In this document: in pieces, positions 1 to 10,379 of the stretch | Numbering within the stretch: position 1 is the stretch's first letter | Layout: each line of letters opens with the position of its first letter | From: Rugalucina vietnamica | Taxonomy: Eukaryota > Mollusca > Bivalvia > Lucinida > Lucinidae | Direction: 5' to 3' | Assembly (NCBI GenBank): GCA_964017185.1 | Contig: OZ024884.1 | Location: forward strand, 17,427,048-17,491,047 | DNA length: 64,000 nucleotides | Notes under the pieces: generated by a model | Told to the model about the DNA's origin: nothing | Databases searched by the model: none | Seen by the model: only the letters and a program-made list of their open reading frames with translations | Position numbers and translations under genes: made by a program

Positions 1-276
1 CGGGCGGGGCTTGTAGAATATGATGTATGATATGACGTTAAGAACTGCTGCGGATCCTTACAAATGTCTTAAGAATCTTGCAATTGGTTGCCTTCAACAG
101 TCATATTCTTGAATGTGTCTTACGCATGTAACGAACACTTACAAATGTCGTTACAAATCATTACGAATGAAGAGACTATGTAGCGAATGCTTACCTATTG
201 TTTTCGTTTGTCCCTTATTGTAGCAAACGATATCAATGTAAATATACCACTGATTCCAAGTCTTGCAATCAATCAA

Positions 277-605
277 AATTGAAGGGGTTAGTGCTAGAAC
301 GTGCCTAAGTCCATTTTTGTTCATTTCGAGAAAAACGCGAAAAACATAAAATTATGACAAATGACTGACACACATTTAGAAACAATACCAAATTATTCGC
401 CTTCCGTGTATAATAAGCTAAAATGTCATAAACTTTCGTTGAAAAATACGGGAGAAAGTTAAAAAAAAAATATCAATGCAATATGTTAAAGCAAAAACAT
501 GTCTAAGTCCACAACCGCATTTTTTGCTTACCATACATGTATATTAAAAACTCAATTTCTGACAAAAGTTCACTTAGACACGTTCTTGCACTAACCCCTT
601 CAATT
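277..605. repeat. Inverted-repeat (MITE-like) element, AAGGGGTTAGTGC family
   Basis: The left end at 277 (AATTGAAGGGGTTAGTGC) is mirrored at 605, giving terminal inverted repeats of about 30 bp with a few mismatches over a 329-bp body. The interior is AT-rich with no credible reading frame. Related termini with AAGGGGTCAG occur at about 28121 and 36061, so this is a dispersed family. No target duplication could be assigned with confidence. The superfamily is unknown. Confidence 0.75.
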
Positions 606-2474
606 GTTAATGAATGTTTTACGAATGTGCTAAGAATTTGATTTCCTTCCGAATTTTCACAACAACTTGAAAATTTGGCGAATGCATACCAATACATCCG
701 AATGCTTAGAAATATCAAGGAATCAATGAGATTTTACGCCGAATTGCATTCTGAAGCCCATTCGCAAGGGATAGTCGGTATATATAAGAACACTGCTATA
801 TTGTTGTTCCTTAATTTGATTCAAAAGTGTTTCGTCCTGGGCAATGATACCTGCCCGTCATGTCAGCCTCTCTCTAGGGCAACAATTGTATAATGTGACA
901 TTGGAATATGTTAATGGATATACTGGTTAAAGTAGAGTAATGGGGCGCGTTTTCTTGTTTCCTTAAACACCCCAACAAATCCATGAAAGATGTCCTTATA
1001 CGTATACATTGTGTTTCTATTGGCACAATAAAACAAACATCGAGTTTTGCAGCAAATTTGCATGCTACACATATTCAACGTTCAGAAAAAATAGCCAGCA
1101 CCCTTATTTTCTTAATATTGCTTAAATGAAATGCCTAAATGAAGTCAGCAGGTAGCGAGGAGCATGATGTTGAGAATTCCCAAGGTGGGGCATTTATAAA
1201 TGTCGGTATGTGCCACAACAAATCGACTTGTAAGAATATTGACAACGCTTTTGACCACCGTCGACCAGTCAGAGGCCACGCATTACCTCACAAGTGCATG
1301 ATCACAACATTCGATAATGACAACAATTGTTGCAGTAAAGCCCTTTTATCGTCGTCGAAATAGTACAAGAATAGAATTACGTCGACTTACTGCAATTGCT
1401 TTTAATGATACGGTGACAAAGCCGTGCCCTTTGTCTGTCGCAACGTTATTTACGCCAACCCTTACAATACGGGCTTTCTTAGGCGGAAAATCAGTGGTGT
1501 TACTCCCGAAGTTACCCTAAGCAACCCTATCGCACAGGTGTATATGTGTAGCATTCCTTTGCTTTTGGCATTCATAAAATATTTTCGCAACGAAATGTTT
1601 CATAGTCTTTAGTAGGTTTTTTTAGCCTTTCTCGTCATTGGCTTGAATTATTCTCATATTGAATTTCGCATTTGCTAATATTGTGCTTTTTTATATATAA
1701 TTTTACAATGCCAGTTTAGAATAGATAGCGACAATCCAAGGACTGTGACACTGTTCAACGTAACTGATATTGTCTTACTTTTTGTTTCATGTCGCAGCTA
1801 TTCCGTTAATACATGTACCCATTTATGCTAAGAGCAAATTTAATCAATTAATTGGTACATACTTACCACTGACATTTGCAGTGAAATCGGTGAGCACTAG
1901 TCTCTCAAAGTCGTTGAACTTGCAAGAATATATGTTGTGCAAGATTTTCAGGACTAGATTCAGAGAGCCTCGAATACTGAAAACATATGGAATTCTTTAT
2001 CCCCGAGAATGAACTTTTCAAACGTTACAAGCATGTCAGTAAGTAGAGTGTTATTTTTGTTGTTGAGTACAATACTCATACTATACGCATGCATACAGGG
2101 TTTAAATTCTCGGTAGTTGATGCTTTGTCGTCATATTTTGAACAGGCTTGAATAATATGCCTACCTGTCTGAAACCAAAATTTTGATAGTCATACCAGGT
2201 TTAAGGCAGCCACCAATCCCATGGAATTTTGTGTAGTTTTTGCTGACAATTTACATATCAGAAAACAATGACCAAGCAGCAATTACAATAATCGATTCGT
2301 TGTAATAGACATTTCTTGCCTATTCTGAGATGTATTCTGAGTTGTAAATACACCATACATTGACAAAAAGTCAGGGATTATCTCAAGATATTTCATTGCA
2401 TCGACACACTTTAAGAATAATTTAGTTTATCCCCAGCTATTCAGTTGTAAATAAAATACGTTCGTTCGTACGTA
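606..2474. other. No recognisable gene
   Basis: About 1.9 kb of AT-rich sequence. Short open frames occur on both strands (for example 1139-1363 and 1770-2012) but show no family similarity I recognise, no convincing splice context and no repeat structure. Confidence 0.5.
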
Positions 2475-2475
2475 C

Positions 2476-2527
2476 ACTCTGTTTGTTTGTTTGTTTGTTT
2501 GTTTGTTTGCTTGATTGCTTGCTTGCT
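2476..2527. repeat. (GTTT)n microsatellite
   Basis: Seven or so GTTT/TTTG units grading into degenerate ttgc/ttga units. A simple repeat with no coding content. Confidence 0.85.
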
Positions 2528-2781
2528 TTACGATGACGACCTACAGCCAAAGTCATGTTATCCTTACTCTAATAAATACACTTTAAGAACCTGGCAGCGG
2601 AGGAGGAAGGTTATCTATACAATATGTATATACTGATGGAAATATGCAACGCTAGAACAAAAATTTTTGTTTGAACAAAAAATCGAATATTTTACATACA
2701 AGACTCAATCCAATGCCTGTTTGCTTTGATACAGTTGATGGCAGTTGAAAAGAAATCATTTCTTAGCAATAATAATTTTAA

Positions 2782-3524
2782 AATAGCAGTCACACATTAG
2801 CGTATAAGCCAAACGCGCCGGGCGTGTTGAAATATATGTAAATTTCAACATACGCCAGGAGCACATCGGAGACACGTAAGTAACGCGTTACATGCGCGTT
2901 TTGTACGTTTTGTGTACGCTTGGTGTACGTTGGTCTACGTCGCTGTAGGTCGGTGCGCGCTTAACACGCGTTGGGGCTCAAAAGATTTTTAAGCATGCTT
3001 AAAAGTTCCAAATGCGTTATAGTCGCGTTGAAAACGCTTTGAACGCGCTTGGTGCACGCCAGTTTACGCTGCATGCGCGTTCCGATTGAAAGAGATATTA
3101 CTTCAGTAACGTTTACCAAGCGTGTAATAGACGCGCATTAAACGTTTGCTGTGCGCATATAGCGCGTGCGTAGCGAAAGTGGGACGTTTTTTCTTTTCTT
3201 TATTCTTTGTAACTTAATATTCAAAATTTCATGGCTGGTTTCGTGTCGTGCAGTTGTTGTGTCCGTCATCCGGAGATCAGGATTCCAATCGATCTGAAAT
3301 GATGAGCGTGTCTGGGACGTAACACAAACGAAAGTTCCAAATTTTCCAGCGTTTTGAGATTTTTTCATACGCCCGGCACACGCTGCAGTCAAGCGCTAAT
3401 GTGTGACACTTCTAAAACGAGTTTAAGAAACAAATTAATTTTATACGCCCAACGTCTTCAGCGTGTTGAGATTTTTCATACGCCCGGTGCGCGTTTGGGT
3501 TATACGCTAATGTGTGACTGCCCT
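2782..3524. mobile_element. Non-autonomous DNA transposon flanked by TTAA
   Basis: TTAA at 2778-2781 and at 3525-3528 flank a 743-bp body. About 40 bp at each end are inverted copies sharing GCAGTCACACATTAGCGTAT and an inner CGGGCGT. Just inside the left end is a GC-rich subterminal block (about 2880-3080) with many variations of tgtacgc and cgcgtt. A second, partial copy of the right end lies at about 3367-3412, so the right terminus is duplicated. TTAA targets are typical of piggyBac and Kolobok families. No transposase is encoded, so assignment to either is inference. Confidence 0.7.
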
Positions 3525-3913
3525 TTAAGACGTTCGCCACATTTCTTTAAAGGTATGTTTTCATGGTACGGCTATTCTCCGTCTTCCAAGTCAGGTCAGT
3601 TTAACTGCTACTGTAACATGTAATCAGTACTACCTGTTGTCATGCGGTGCAGATGGGGCTCGTTAGCCTTGGAAGGCAACTCATCTAGGAGTTAAGCTAG
3701 TTCTCTACACAAAAATCTAGCTGGGCAGGGGGAACTCATTAGTCTTGGTTGACAGCCCTCCTAGGAGTTTACAGGTCTCTAAACAAAACCTAAGAAAGGG
3801 TAGATGGAGCTCTTCAGCTGTGGCCAGCAATTCATCTAGGAGAAGGAAACTCCAAAATCAAACCTGTGTGTCTGGATATGCCTAGTCCAGATATGCAAAG
3901 GCTGTTTCGGTAG

Positions 3914-4096
3914 ATGGAGCGGAAGAAATCATCTGATTCAACGGTTCAGAAAGCGATACAGCAACATGTTGTGGAACATGCAGAGCGTGACAAGGCACTA
4001 AAGATGTTACGGTCATCCACTGCATCCAAACCCAACTCCAGACGTCTTGACCTGTGTCTTGCCTCTGGGCGCAGCTGGGCGAGGACTAGAGAGTGA
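3914..4096 (+). CDS. Small open frame in the LINE leader (possible ORF1 remnant or uORF)
   Basis: A 60-codon frame starts with MERKKSSDSTVQKA and ends at TGA. The product would be highly charged (Lys, Arg, Glu, Ser rich) and lacks the zinc knuckle or RNA-recognition fold known from ORF1 proteins. It precedes the main frame by about 380 bp. It may be a short nucleic-acid-binding ORF1, a regulatory upstream frame or a chance opening. Conservation across copies elsewhere in the genome would be needed to call it real. Confidence 0.35.
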   Translation: MERKKSSDSTVQKAIQQHVVEHAERDKALKMLRSSTASKPNSRRLDLCLASGRSWARTRE

Positions 4097-4558
4097 GGTT
4101 GACGTTGCGCACCTCTTCCTCACTATAATCCAATTTCATAGCGCATGTCATCTTATTTCTCAACACACAAGCACTTGCATACACAACAATTTCATCACAC
4201 TTGCACCCACATACCTACAAAGTCCTGTGGCGATGGGCGAGTGGCGAAGCAGCAGGTGTAGGACACACTGGGAGCTGTAGTTGCAGACCTGCACACAGGC
4301 GGCTCAGTTCTAATGGTCGCTTTCTGTGAGGAGAAGCAGTAAGCAGAATTCGGCAGTCGGCTGAGTGACTGAGCAGACCTATTTAGGACCGCACTGCTCA
4401 CCCCCGTAGCATGGGGAAGGGGCTAGAAAAGGTGCCCTAAACAATTGCCTGCTTCAAACCCCCTGGCTGGTTAACCGCGATCAGCGGGGATCCCCTTAAG
4501 CGGTCGAAATACAAAGAAAAAAGCTAGAGTAATCCCCTTACGGATTGGCGCATGGAAT

Positions 4559-7500
4559 ATGCGCACTTTAATGGATAGTGCTGGGTCAGATAGACCACAG
4601 CGTAGAACGGCCCTTGTGGGCAGAGAACTTGGGAGGTATGATATACAGATAGCTGCATTGAGTGAGACTCGGTTCGCAGATGTTGGGGAGATCAAAGAAG
4701 TTGGTGCTGGATACACCTTCTTCTGGAGTGGACGCAAAAGTGAAGAGAGGCGTGAAGCAGGAGTTGGCTTTGCCATCAAAACAGAACTTGTTGGTAAGCT
4801 GTCAGGATTGCCAAAAGGCATTAATGACCGTCTAATGACATTGAGACTTCCTCTGTCAGGCAATAAACATGCAACTATTGTCAGTGCTTATGCACCCACA
4901 ATGACCAATCCAGATGAGGTCAAGGACAAGTTCTATGATGACCTAGACAATGTTATTTCTGCAACACCCCGCACAGACAAGCTTATCCTTCTTGGCGACT
5001 TTAATGCCAGAGTGGGTACAGACCACCAGACCTGGGAAGGAGTTATAGGTCCAGAAGGGGTTGGAAAGTGCAACAGCAATGGTCTCTTGCTTCTCAGGAA
5101 GTGTGCTGAACATGATCTTCTAATCACCAACACAGTCTTCCGTCTACCTAATAGGAACAAAACATCCTGGATGCATCCCCGTTCCAAACACTGGCATCTC
5201 ATAGACTATGTCATAGTGCGGAGAACAGACAGGCAGGATGTTAAAGTGACAAAGACTATGTGTGGTGCAGACTGCTGGACAGATCATAGACTGGTTGTCA
5301 GCAAACTCAACCTAAGAATACAGCCTGCGAGGCGACCTCAAGGCAAGAAAGCTCATATGAGACTGGATGTCTCAAAGCTGAATAAAGACAGCATGAGACA
5401 AGATTTCTTAACAGACATTTGCAACCAACTGGATGCAATGAATCTCAGTTCAGAGGACCCCGAAGAAAACTGGACAGTTTTCCATAAAACAGTTCTTTCT
5501 TCAGCTGCAAGCACCTTAGGCCATCCATCTCGCAAACATCAAGACTGGCAAGACTGGTTTGATGAGAATGATGATAAAATTCAGAGGCTTCTTGAAGAAA
5601 AGCACCATTTGCTCAAGGCACATCAAGATGATACTAGCTCAGTATCAAAGAAAGCAGCCTACAGCAACATTTGTAAGACAGTCCAGACCAAGCTTAGGGA
5701 CATGCAAGATTCCTGGCTGAGGAAGAAAACAGAAGAAATTCAGTCTTTTGCGGATAGAAAGGACATGAAGAAATTTCATGATGCACTGAAAACCATTTAT
5801 GGTCCAAAGAGTTCTGGAGCCACCACATTGCTCAGTGCAGATGGAAACACTCTTCTCACAGACAAAGAAGCTATCTTGGAAAGGTGGGCAGAACACTTCA
5901 ATAGTGTGCTTAATCGACCATCAAGCATCAATCAGAATGCAATCGACAGACTTCCACAGATAAAGTGCAATGTTCTGTTAGATGAATTTCCTACCGTTAC
6001 GGAAACAAGAAAAGAAGTTCAACAACTATCATCTGGCAAAGCCCCAGGTGCAGATGCAATTCCTGCCGAAGTTTACAAGGCTGGGGGGCTACCCATGGCA
6101 GAGAAACTGACAGAGTTGTTTCACTGTATGTGGAGGAAGGAGGCTATCCCACAAGAATTTAAGGATGCATCCATAATCCACCTATACAAGCGGAAAGGAA
6201 ATCCTCAAGTCTGTGACAATCACAGAGGCATCTCCCTCCTATCAATTGCTGGGAAGATACTTGCAAAACTTCTGTTAAATCGTCTGAATGCTCATCTTGA
6301 TCAGATGGGACTTATCCCAGAAAGTCAATGTGGATTCAGAAAAGACAGAGGGACAATAGACATGATCTTCACAGCAAGACAGCTTCAGGAGAAATGCCAA
6401 GAACAGAATGTAGATCTATACATGACGTTTGTTGACCTCACCAAAGCTTTTGACACTGTTAGTCGTGATGGACTCTGGAAAATCATGGCCAAGTTTGGCT
6501 GTCCACCTAGATTCATAGCTATGGTGCGGCAGTTTCATGATGACATGCAGGCACGTGTGCAAAATGATGGAGAGTTCTCTGAACCATTTGAAGTAACAAA
6601 TGGGGTCAAACAAGGCTGTGTTCTGGCACCAACACTGTTCAGCATGATGTTTTCTGCCATGCTTATGGATGCTTTTCAGGACAGTGACACTGGTTTTCCA
6701 ACCAGGTACCGTTTTGATGGCAACATATTCAACCTCAGAAGGTTGCAAGCCAAAACTAAGGTCCAGACTGATGTGCTAGATGAGCTCCTCTATGCATATG
6801 ATATGGATAAGAATGCCAACACAGAGGCAAAAATGCAAAGAGCCATGGATCAAGTCTCACAGTCATGTGATAACTATGATCTCACAATCAGCACAAAAAA
6901 GACAGAGGTTGTACACCAACCAGCCCCCGGAAAACCATATAATGAACCAACCATCACTGTGAATGGGCAAAAACTGAAAGTTGTTGACAAGTTCACCTAC
7001 CTGGGAAGCACTCTCTCCAGAGCAGTGCATATTGATGATGAGATCACTGCCAGAATTGCAAAAGCTAGTGTGGCATTCGGAAGACTCCGTGCAAATGTCT
7101 GGGAGCGAAATGGAATCAAGCTTGACACCAAGCTGAAAGTCTACAAGGCTGTGGTACTGCCAACCCTTTTGTATGCATGTGAGACCTGGACAGTATACCA
7201 ACGCCATGCAAAGAGACTTAACCATTTCCACTTAAGCTGTTTGAGAAAGTTGTTAAAAATCAAGTGGCAGGACAAGATTCCAGACACAGAGGTCCTGAGG
7301 AAAGCAGGGATGCAAAGCATGCATACAGTCTTAAAGCTAGCACAGCTAAGATGGACTGGCCATGTTATAAGAATGCCTGATGCGCGACTTCCAAAGAAAG
7401 TTTTCTATGGAGAACTACAGGAGGGAAAGCGCTCTCAAGGTGGCCAGAAGAAACGCTACAAAGACACCCTCAAAGCCTCTCTGAAGGATTTCGAAATACC

Positions 7501-7759
7501 AATGGGGTCCTGGGAACAGACTGCACAGGAGCGATCAAAGTGGCGAGGTCTCATCAACAAAGGAGCAGCTCTCTATGAAAAGAAGAGAATCTGTGAAGCT
7601 GAAAGAAAGCGAAGAGAGCGCAAAGCCAAAACAAATGTGCCACCAGCAGACTCTATGACATTGACTTGCTCTACTTGCAACCGACAGTTTAGAGCCAGAA
7701 TTGGCCTAGTCAGCCATCAAAGAACTCACCAACACACATCAGCACTATTCAAGAAATAA
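4559..7759 (+). CDS. LINE endonuclease/reverse transcriptase polyprotein with mutated catalytic box
   Basis: A 1066-codon frame. The N-terminal part (about 1-250) is an APE-type endonuclease: the catalytic Glu lies in SETR (E36), GDFNARVG spans 146-153, D216 is in IDYV, and the TDH motif is at D242-H243. The same frame is open upstream to 4475 and encodes RIGAWN just before this ATG, a segment that normally starts the endonuclease fold. The natural protein may therefore begin further upstream, although no in-frame ATG is present there. Reverse transcriptase follows (about 490-800), with DLTKAFD at D626. The YADD box reads YAYD at 745-748 (codon 6797-6799 is TAT), removing one metal-binding aspartate. 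The C-terminus has a C2H2 finger (C1037, C1040, H1053, H1057). No stop or frameshift interrupts the frame, so this copy looks young but catalytically dead. It would act in target-primed reverse transcription. Confidence 0.9.
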   Translation: MRTLMDSAGSDRPQRRTALVGRELGRYDIQIAALSETRFADVGEIKEVGAGYTFFWSGRKSEERREAGVGFAIKTELVGKLSGLPKGINDRLMTLRLPLSGNKHATIVSAYAPTMTNPDEVKDKFYDDLDNVISATPRTDKLILLGDFNARVGTDHQTWEGVIGPEGVGKCNSNGLLLLRKCAEHDLLITNTVFRLPNRNKTSWMHPRSKHWHLIDYVIVRRTDRQDVKVTKTMCGADCWTDHRLVVSKLNLRIQPARRPQGKKAHMRLDVSKLNKDSMRQDFLTDICNQLDAMNLSSEDPEENWTVFHKTVLSSAASTLGHPSRKHQDWQDWFDENDDKIQRLLEEKHHLLKAHQDDTSSVSKKAAYSNICKTVQTKLRDMQDSWLRKKTEEIQSFADRKDMKKFHDALKTIYGPKSSGATTLLSADGNTLLTDKEAILERWAEHFNSVLNRPSSINQNAIDRLPQIKCNVLLDEFPTVTETRKEVQQLSSGKAPGADAIPAEVYKAGGLPMAEKLTELFHCMWRKEAIPQEFKDASIIHLYKRKGNPQVCDNHRGISLLSIAGKILAKLLLNRLNAHLDQMGLIPESQCGFRKDRGTIDMIFTARQLQEKCQEQNVDLYMTFVDLTKAFDTVSRDGLWKIMAKFGCPPRFIAMVRQFHDDMQARVQNDGEFSEPFEVTNGVKQGCVLAPTLFSMMFSAMLMDAFQDSDTGFPTRYRFDGNIFNLRRLQAKTKVQTDVLDELLYAYDMDKNANTEAKMQRAMDQVSQSCDNYDLTISTKKTEVVHQPAPGKPYNEPTITVNGQKLKVVDKFTYLGSTLSRAVHIDDEITARIAKASVAFGRLRANVWERNGIKLDTKLKVYKAVVLPTLLYACETWTVYQRHAKRLNHFHLSCLRKLLKIKWQDKIPDTEVLRKAGMQSMHTVLKLAQLRWTGHVIRMPDARLPKKVFYGELQEGKRSQGGQKKRYKDTLKASLKDFEIPMGSWEQTAQERSKWRGLINKGAALYEKKRICEAERKRRERKAKTNVPPADSMTLTCSTCNRQFRARIGLVSHQRTHQHTSALFKK

Positions 7760-8084
7760 TGATGGTCTTTCTCATTAGTGAGAGACGAACTATCATTCTC
7801 CGTCTCCCGCTGATTCATTTTTAGTCAGCGGTTTGTACTGTGGTTTAACATCCCTGTCAAAAATTTTAGTCGTGTCGGGTCAGAACCACCGCTTCCTGGG
7901 TACATGTATTAACCGGTGGTATAGTGAAAGACATGTGCATACAGATCCGATAGTCAGGTTCCGGAAGGCTTGCCCGTGAACCTTGCGGTTATCGTACATG
8001 ACCCGGCTGAAGCTGTTGACCTTGTGCGTTTTATCTCGAGGGGGTGGGGGTGTAACTACCTATGTATGACATAGTAGGGATGTG

Positions 8085-8530
8085 CCGCCCCAATAGCCCC
8101 CCTTTTCAGCCTCGCCAGTATATGAATAGGCTTCAATTTTCAAGTAAAAGTATACGAATGGTCCCATTTTTTCACACAATAGCGCTAGATTCCCTGTGTG
8201 GTATATCAATGGCCCATCTTTTCTGGCACCCCTGTATATGGTATTTGCAAAGATTTCCTGTAACGAGACTCAGTCACGAGATATACGCCCTCCGGCAGTA
8301 TACACCCTCAGAATCGAGCTCATAATTTCTGCGCAGATGATACGAAGCAGCAATTAGTATATATGAATGGGTATAAAAATCAAAAGACAGTGTATGAATG
8401 GGTATAAAAATCAAAGGACAGTATATGAATGGGTCAATATTTTGATCAATCAAGTATATGAATGGGTCTATTTTTTCAATGACCAGGTATATGATTGGGG
8501 TAGGTGTCAGAAATTTGGGTCACACACCCG
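8085..8530. repeat. Degenerate minisatellite, tatatgaatgggt units
   Basis: From about 8359 to 8500 a unit of roughly 30-40 bp with the core 'gtatatgaatgggt' repeats four to five times. More diverged relatives (tatgaatggtcc, tatcaatggccc) occur from 8120. Short open frames here are products of the repeat and are not called as genes. Confidence 0.65.
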
Positions 8531-9354
8531 TACCACAATTACCCCTTCGTTACCCCCACCCTCCCCCCCTCCACCGAGCGTTTTATAAGTATTAGTGCAA
8601 CCCGACAAAAGAAAGGTTTCTTGCACCGCGGCAACTGTCAGAATACGATGGACAAAACTATATATACGACTACACATGAAATATAGTGAGAAAACACGCT
8701 CTTTCCATCAATTCACAGATTGATCAGCATTGGTTCGACCGCTTAGTCGATAAGCGCACATACATGTATAAAATGGACATCCTAGATACAACATACATGT
8801 AGTTTACAATGTATCAGCTTGTGACTATGCAATGCCTGGATAGCACCAGCCTGATCGGCAACCCAAAACGGATGGAAACTGGTAAACAATTTTGAGAAAT
8901 CCCCAGTTAAAAGACGTTTGTTTGTCAGTGTATGATGTACAAATCTATCTCGGGTTAGGCAAGAAATGTCTATTTATAGACAGCCTTCTATAAATAAATG
9001 AATCAACTATGTGACACGTACATGGTGATTTATTATGTCGTTCAGATTGCATGTTGACTTCCACAGTGTTAATATGTAATGTGTCTAAACTGTCGTGTGC
9101 TCTAAACAAAAAGAAAGGTGTTGCCGTTTAGGCTTCAATTTGTCTCTAAAACATTTTTTGTTGTCCGTTTTGACAGGATTCAATCGATAACCATCAACCT
9201 TTTTTCCGTTTATACCCTAGAACCTAGCTAGGGTAATGTTTGAAGGAGGTATATTCTCCTGTTATTGTTGCTTTGAATGCATTTTTGAATAGTTTTAACC
9301 ATCCCATAAATTGTTCAGGTGGGCTGCTCTGGATATTTTTGGTCTGATAGATGG

Positions 9355-9912
9355 AATTACAGACACTTCGGCACCACTACGACTTCGGCACCTAGACAAA
9401 TCGGACTCTAGTCAAATCGGCCCCAGTCATTTCGGCCTCAGTCACTTCGGCCCTTAGATGCATCGGCACCACTGTCATATCGGCCCCACTTTTATTTCGA
9501 CACCTAGTCTACTCGGCACCACGTTTTTTCGCTACTGTAGATCCGACATATTTTATCAGTCTTCTATCTATCGTTTGTGGTTGCTCAGTCCGGTATGGGT
9601 CTAACACTTATTCATTAGATGGAACAGAAACTCAGCAATAACGCCTAAAAACAATTTGTGTTTAATCTTCATGCTTTCTTTCCTTTTATTTAAACTTGTA
9701 ACAAATAAGAAACAATAATGAAATGATTCGAGGGTCCGAAGTGACTAGGGTCCGAAGTGACTAGGGTCCGAAGTGACTAGGGTCCTAAGTGACTAGGGTC
9801 AGAAGTGACTTTGGTATTTTTCTAAAGTGGTGCCGATTTTGTACTGGGGCCGATTTGACTAGGGTCCGATTTGTCTAGGTGCCGAATTCGTAGTGGTGCC
9901 GAAGTGTCCGAT
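9355..9912. mobile_element. Fold-back element with subrepeated inverted arms
   Basis: The left arm (about 9360-9530) and right arm (about 9720-9912) are inverted copies built from short units with the cores acttcggcacc, aatcggccc and tagacaaatcgg, or their complements. Near the right arm, 'agggtccgaagtgact' is repeated in tandem four to five times. The outermost gacacttcggcaccacta is matched at both ends. The loop (about 9530-9720) is AT-rich and non-coding. This resembles fold-back transposons. No target duplication was assigned. Confidence 0.7.
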
Positions 9913-9964
9913 TACCGATACACACCATGTTCTGAGCTACCATTGGAAATACGCATTCAATACA

Positions 9965-10340
9965 AAAAATAAAAAGTAGGGAATGATCAGGAAAAGGCGC
10001 AATCAGAAAGAAATTCCCACTCCAATAACCGAGATGGGAAAAACTAAATTGACAATTATGTACTTATACTTAGAAAACATATCGTAAGCCAAGTGAGCAA
10101 CTATTTCCCAATAGGCGGCAACGCAGTTGCGATATGAAAACGTACATACGGTTCAAACAGCACAACATTCGACTTAAATACATAAAACAAATGGAACCAC
10201 AACAGAAGTATCGCCTTGGAACGATCAGTTATATAAAATTACTTGGGGGGAGGGGCTAAAACCGTTTTACAGGCGCCTAACCTCACCCTCATCTTTTGCC
10301 CTGGTTCACAACAATTAGTTAGTTGTTCGGTCCTGCTTTA
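9965..10340 (-). repeat. Dispersed repeat D1, copy 1
   Basis: This segment shares long stretches (aggaaaaggcgcaatcaga, then cccactcc..accgag, then cccaataggcgg, then aagtatcgccttggaacgat) with copies at about 16196-16358, 35545-35885 and 60380-61045, the first two of those being partial. In this minus-orientation copy the order is reversed relative to the most complete copy near 60.4-61.0 kb. No coding capacity is seen. The repeat class is unknown. Confidence 0.75.
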
Positions 10341-10379
10341 AGATGGCCACTGATCATATATGTTATCATGTGACGTAAA

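Larger units (their letters stand above)
3640..7870 (+). mobile_element. Near full-length LINE (non-LTR retrotransposon), RTE/BovB-like organisation
   Basis: The element has a roughly 0.8-kb leader, one long open frame with endonuclease and reverse-transcriptase domains, and a short 3' tail after the stop at 7759. The leader contains three degenerate ~75-bp direct repeats (about 3650-3865), each with a core like 'ctcatctaggag' or 'cctcctaggag'. Both outer limits are estimates because no target-site duplication or terminal tail was identified. A decayed fragment of the same family lies at about 25150-25715. The clade is inferred from endonuclease type and general resemblance and was not tested by phylogeny. 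Confidence 0.85.

Noticed and set aside
1139-1612. Overlapping frames suggesting a small gene
   Set aside because: Three short overlapping frames with no shared domain, splice context or compositional difference.
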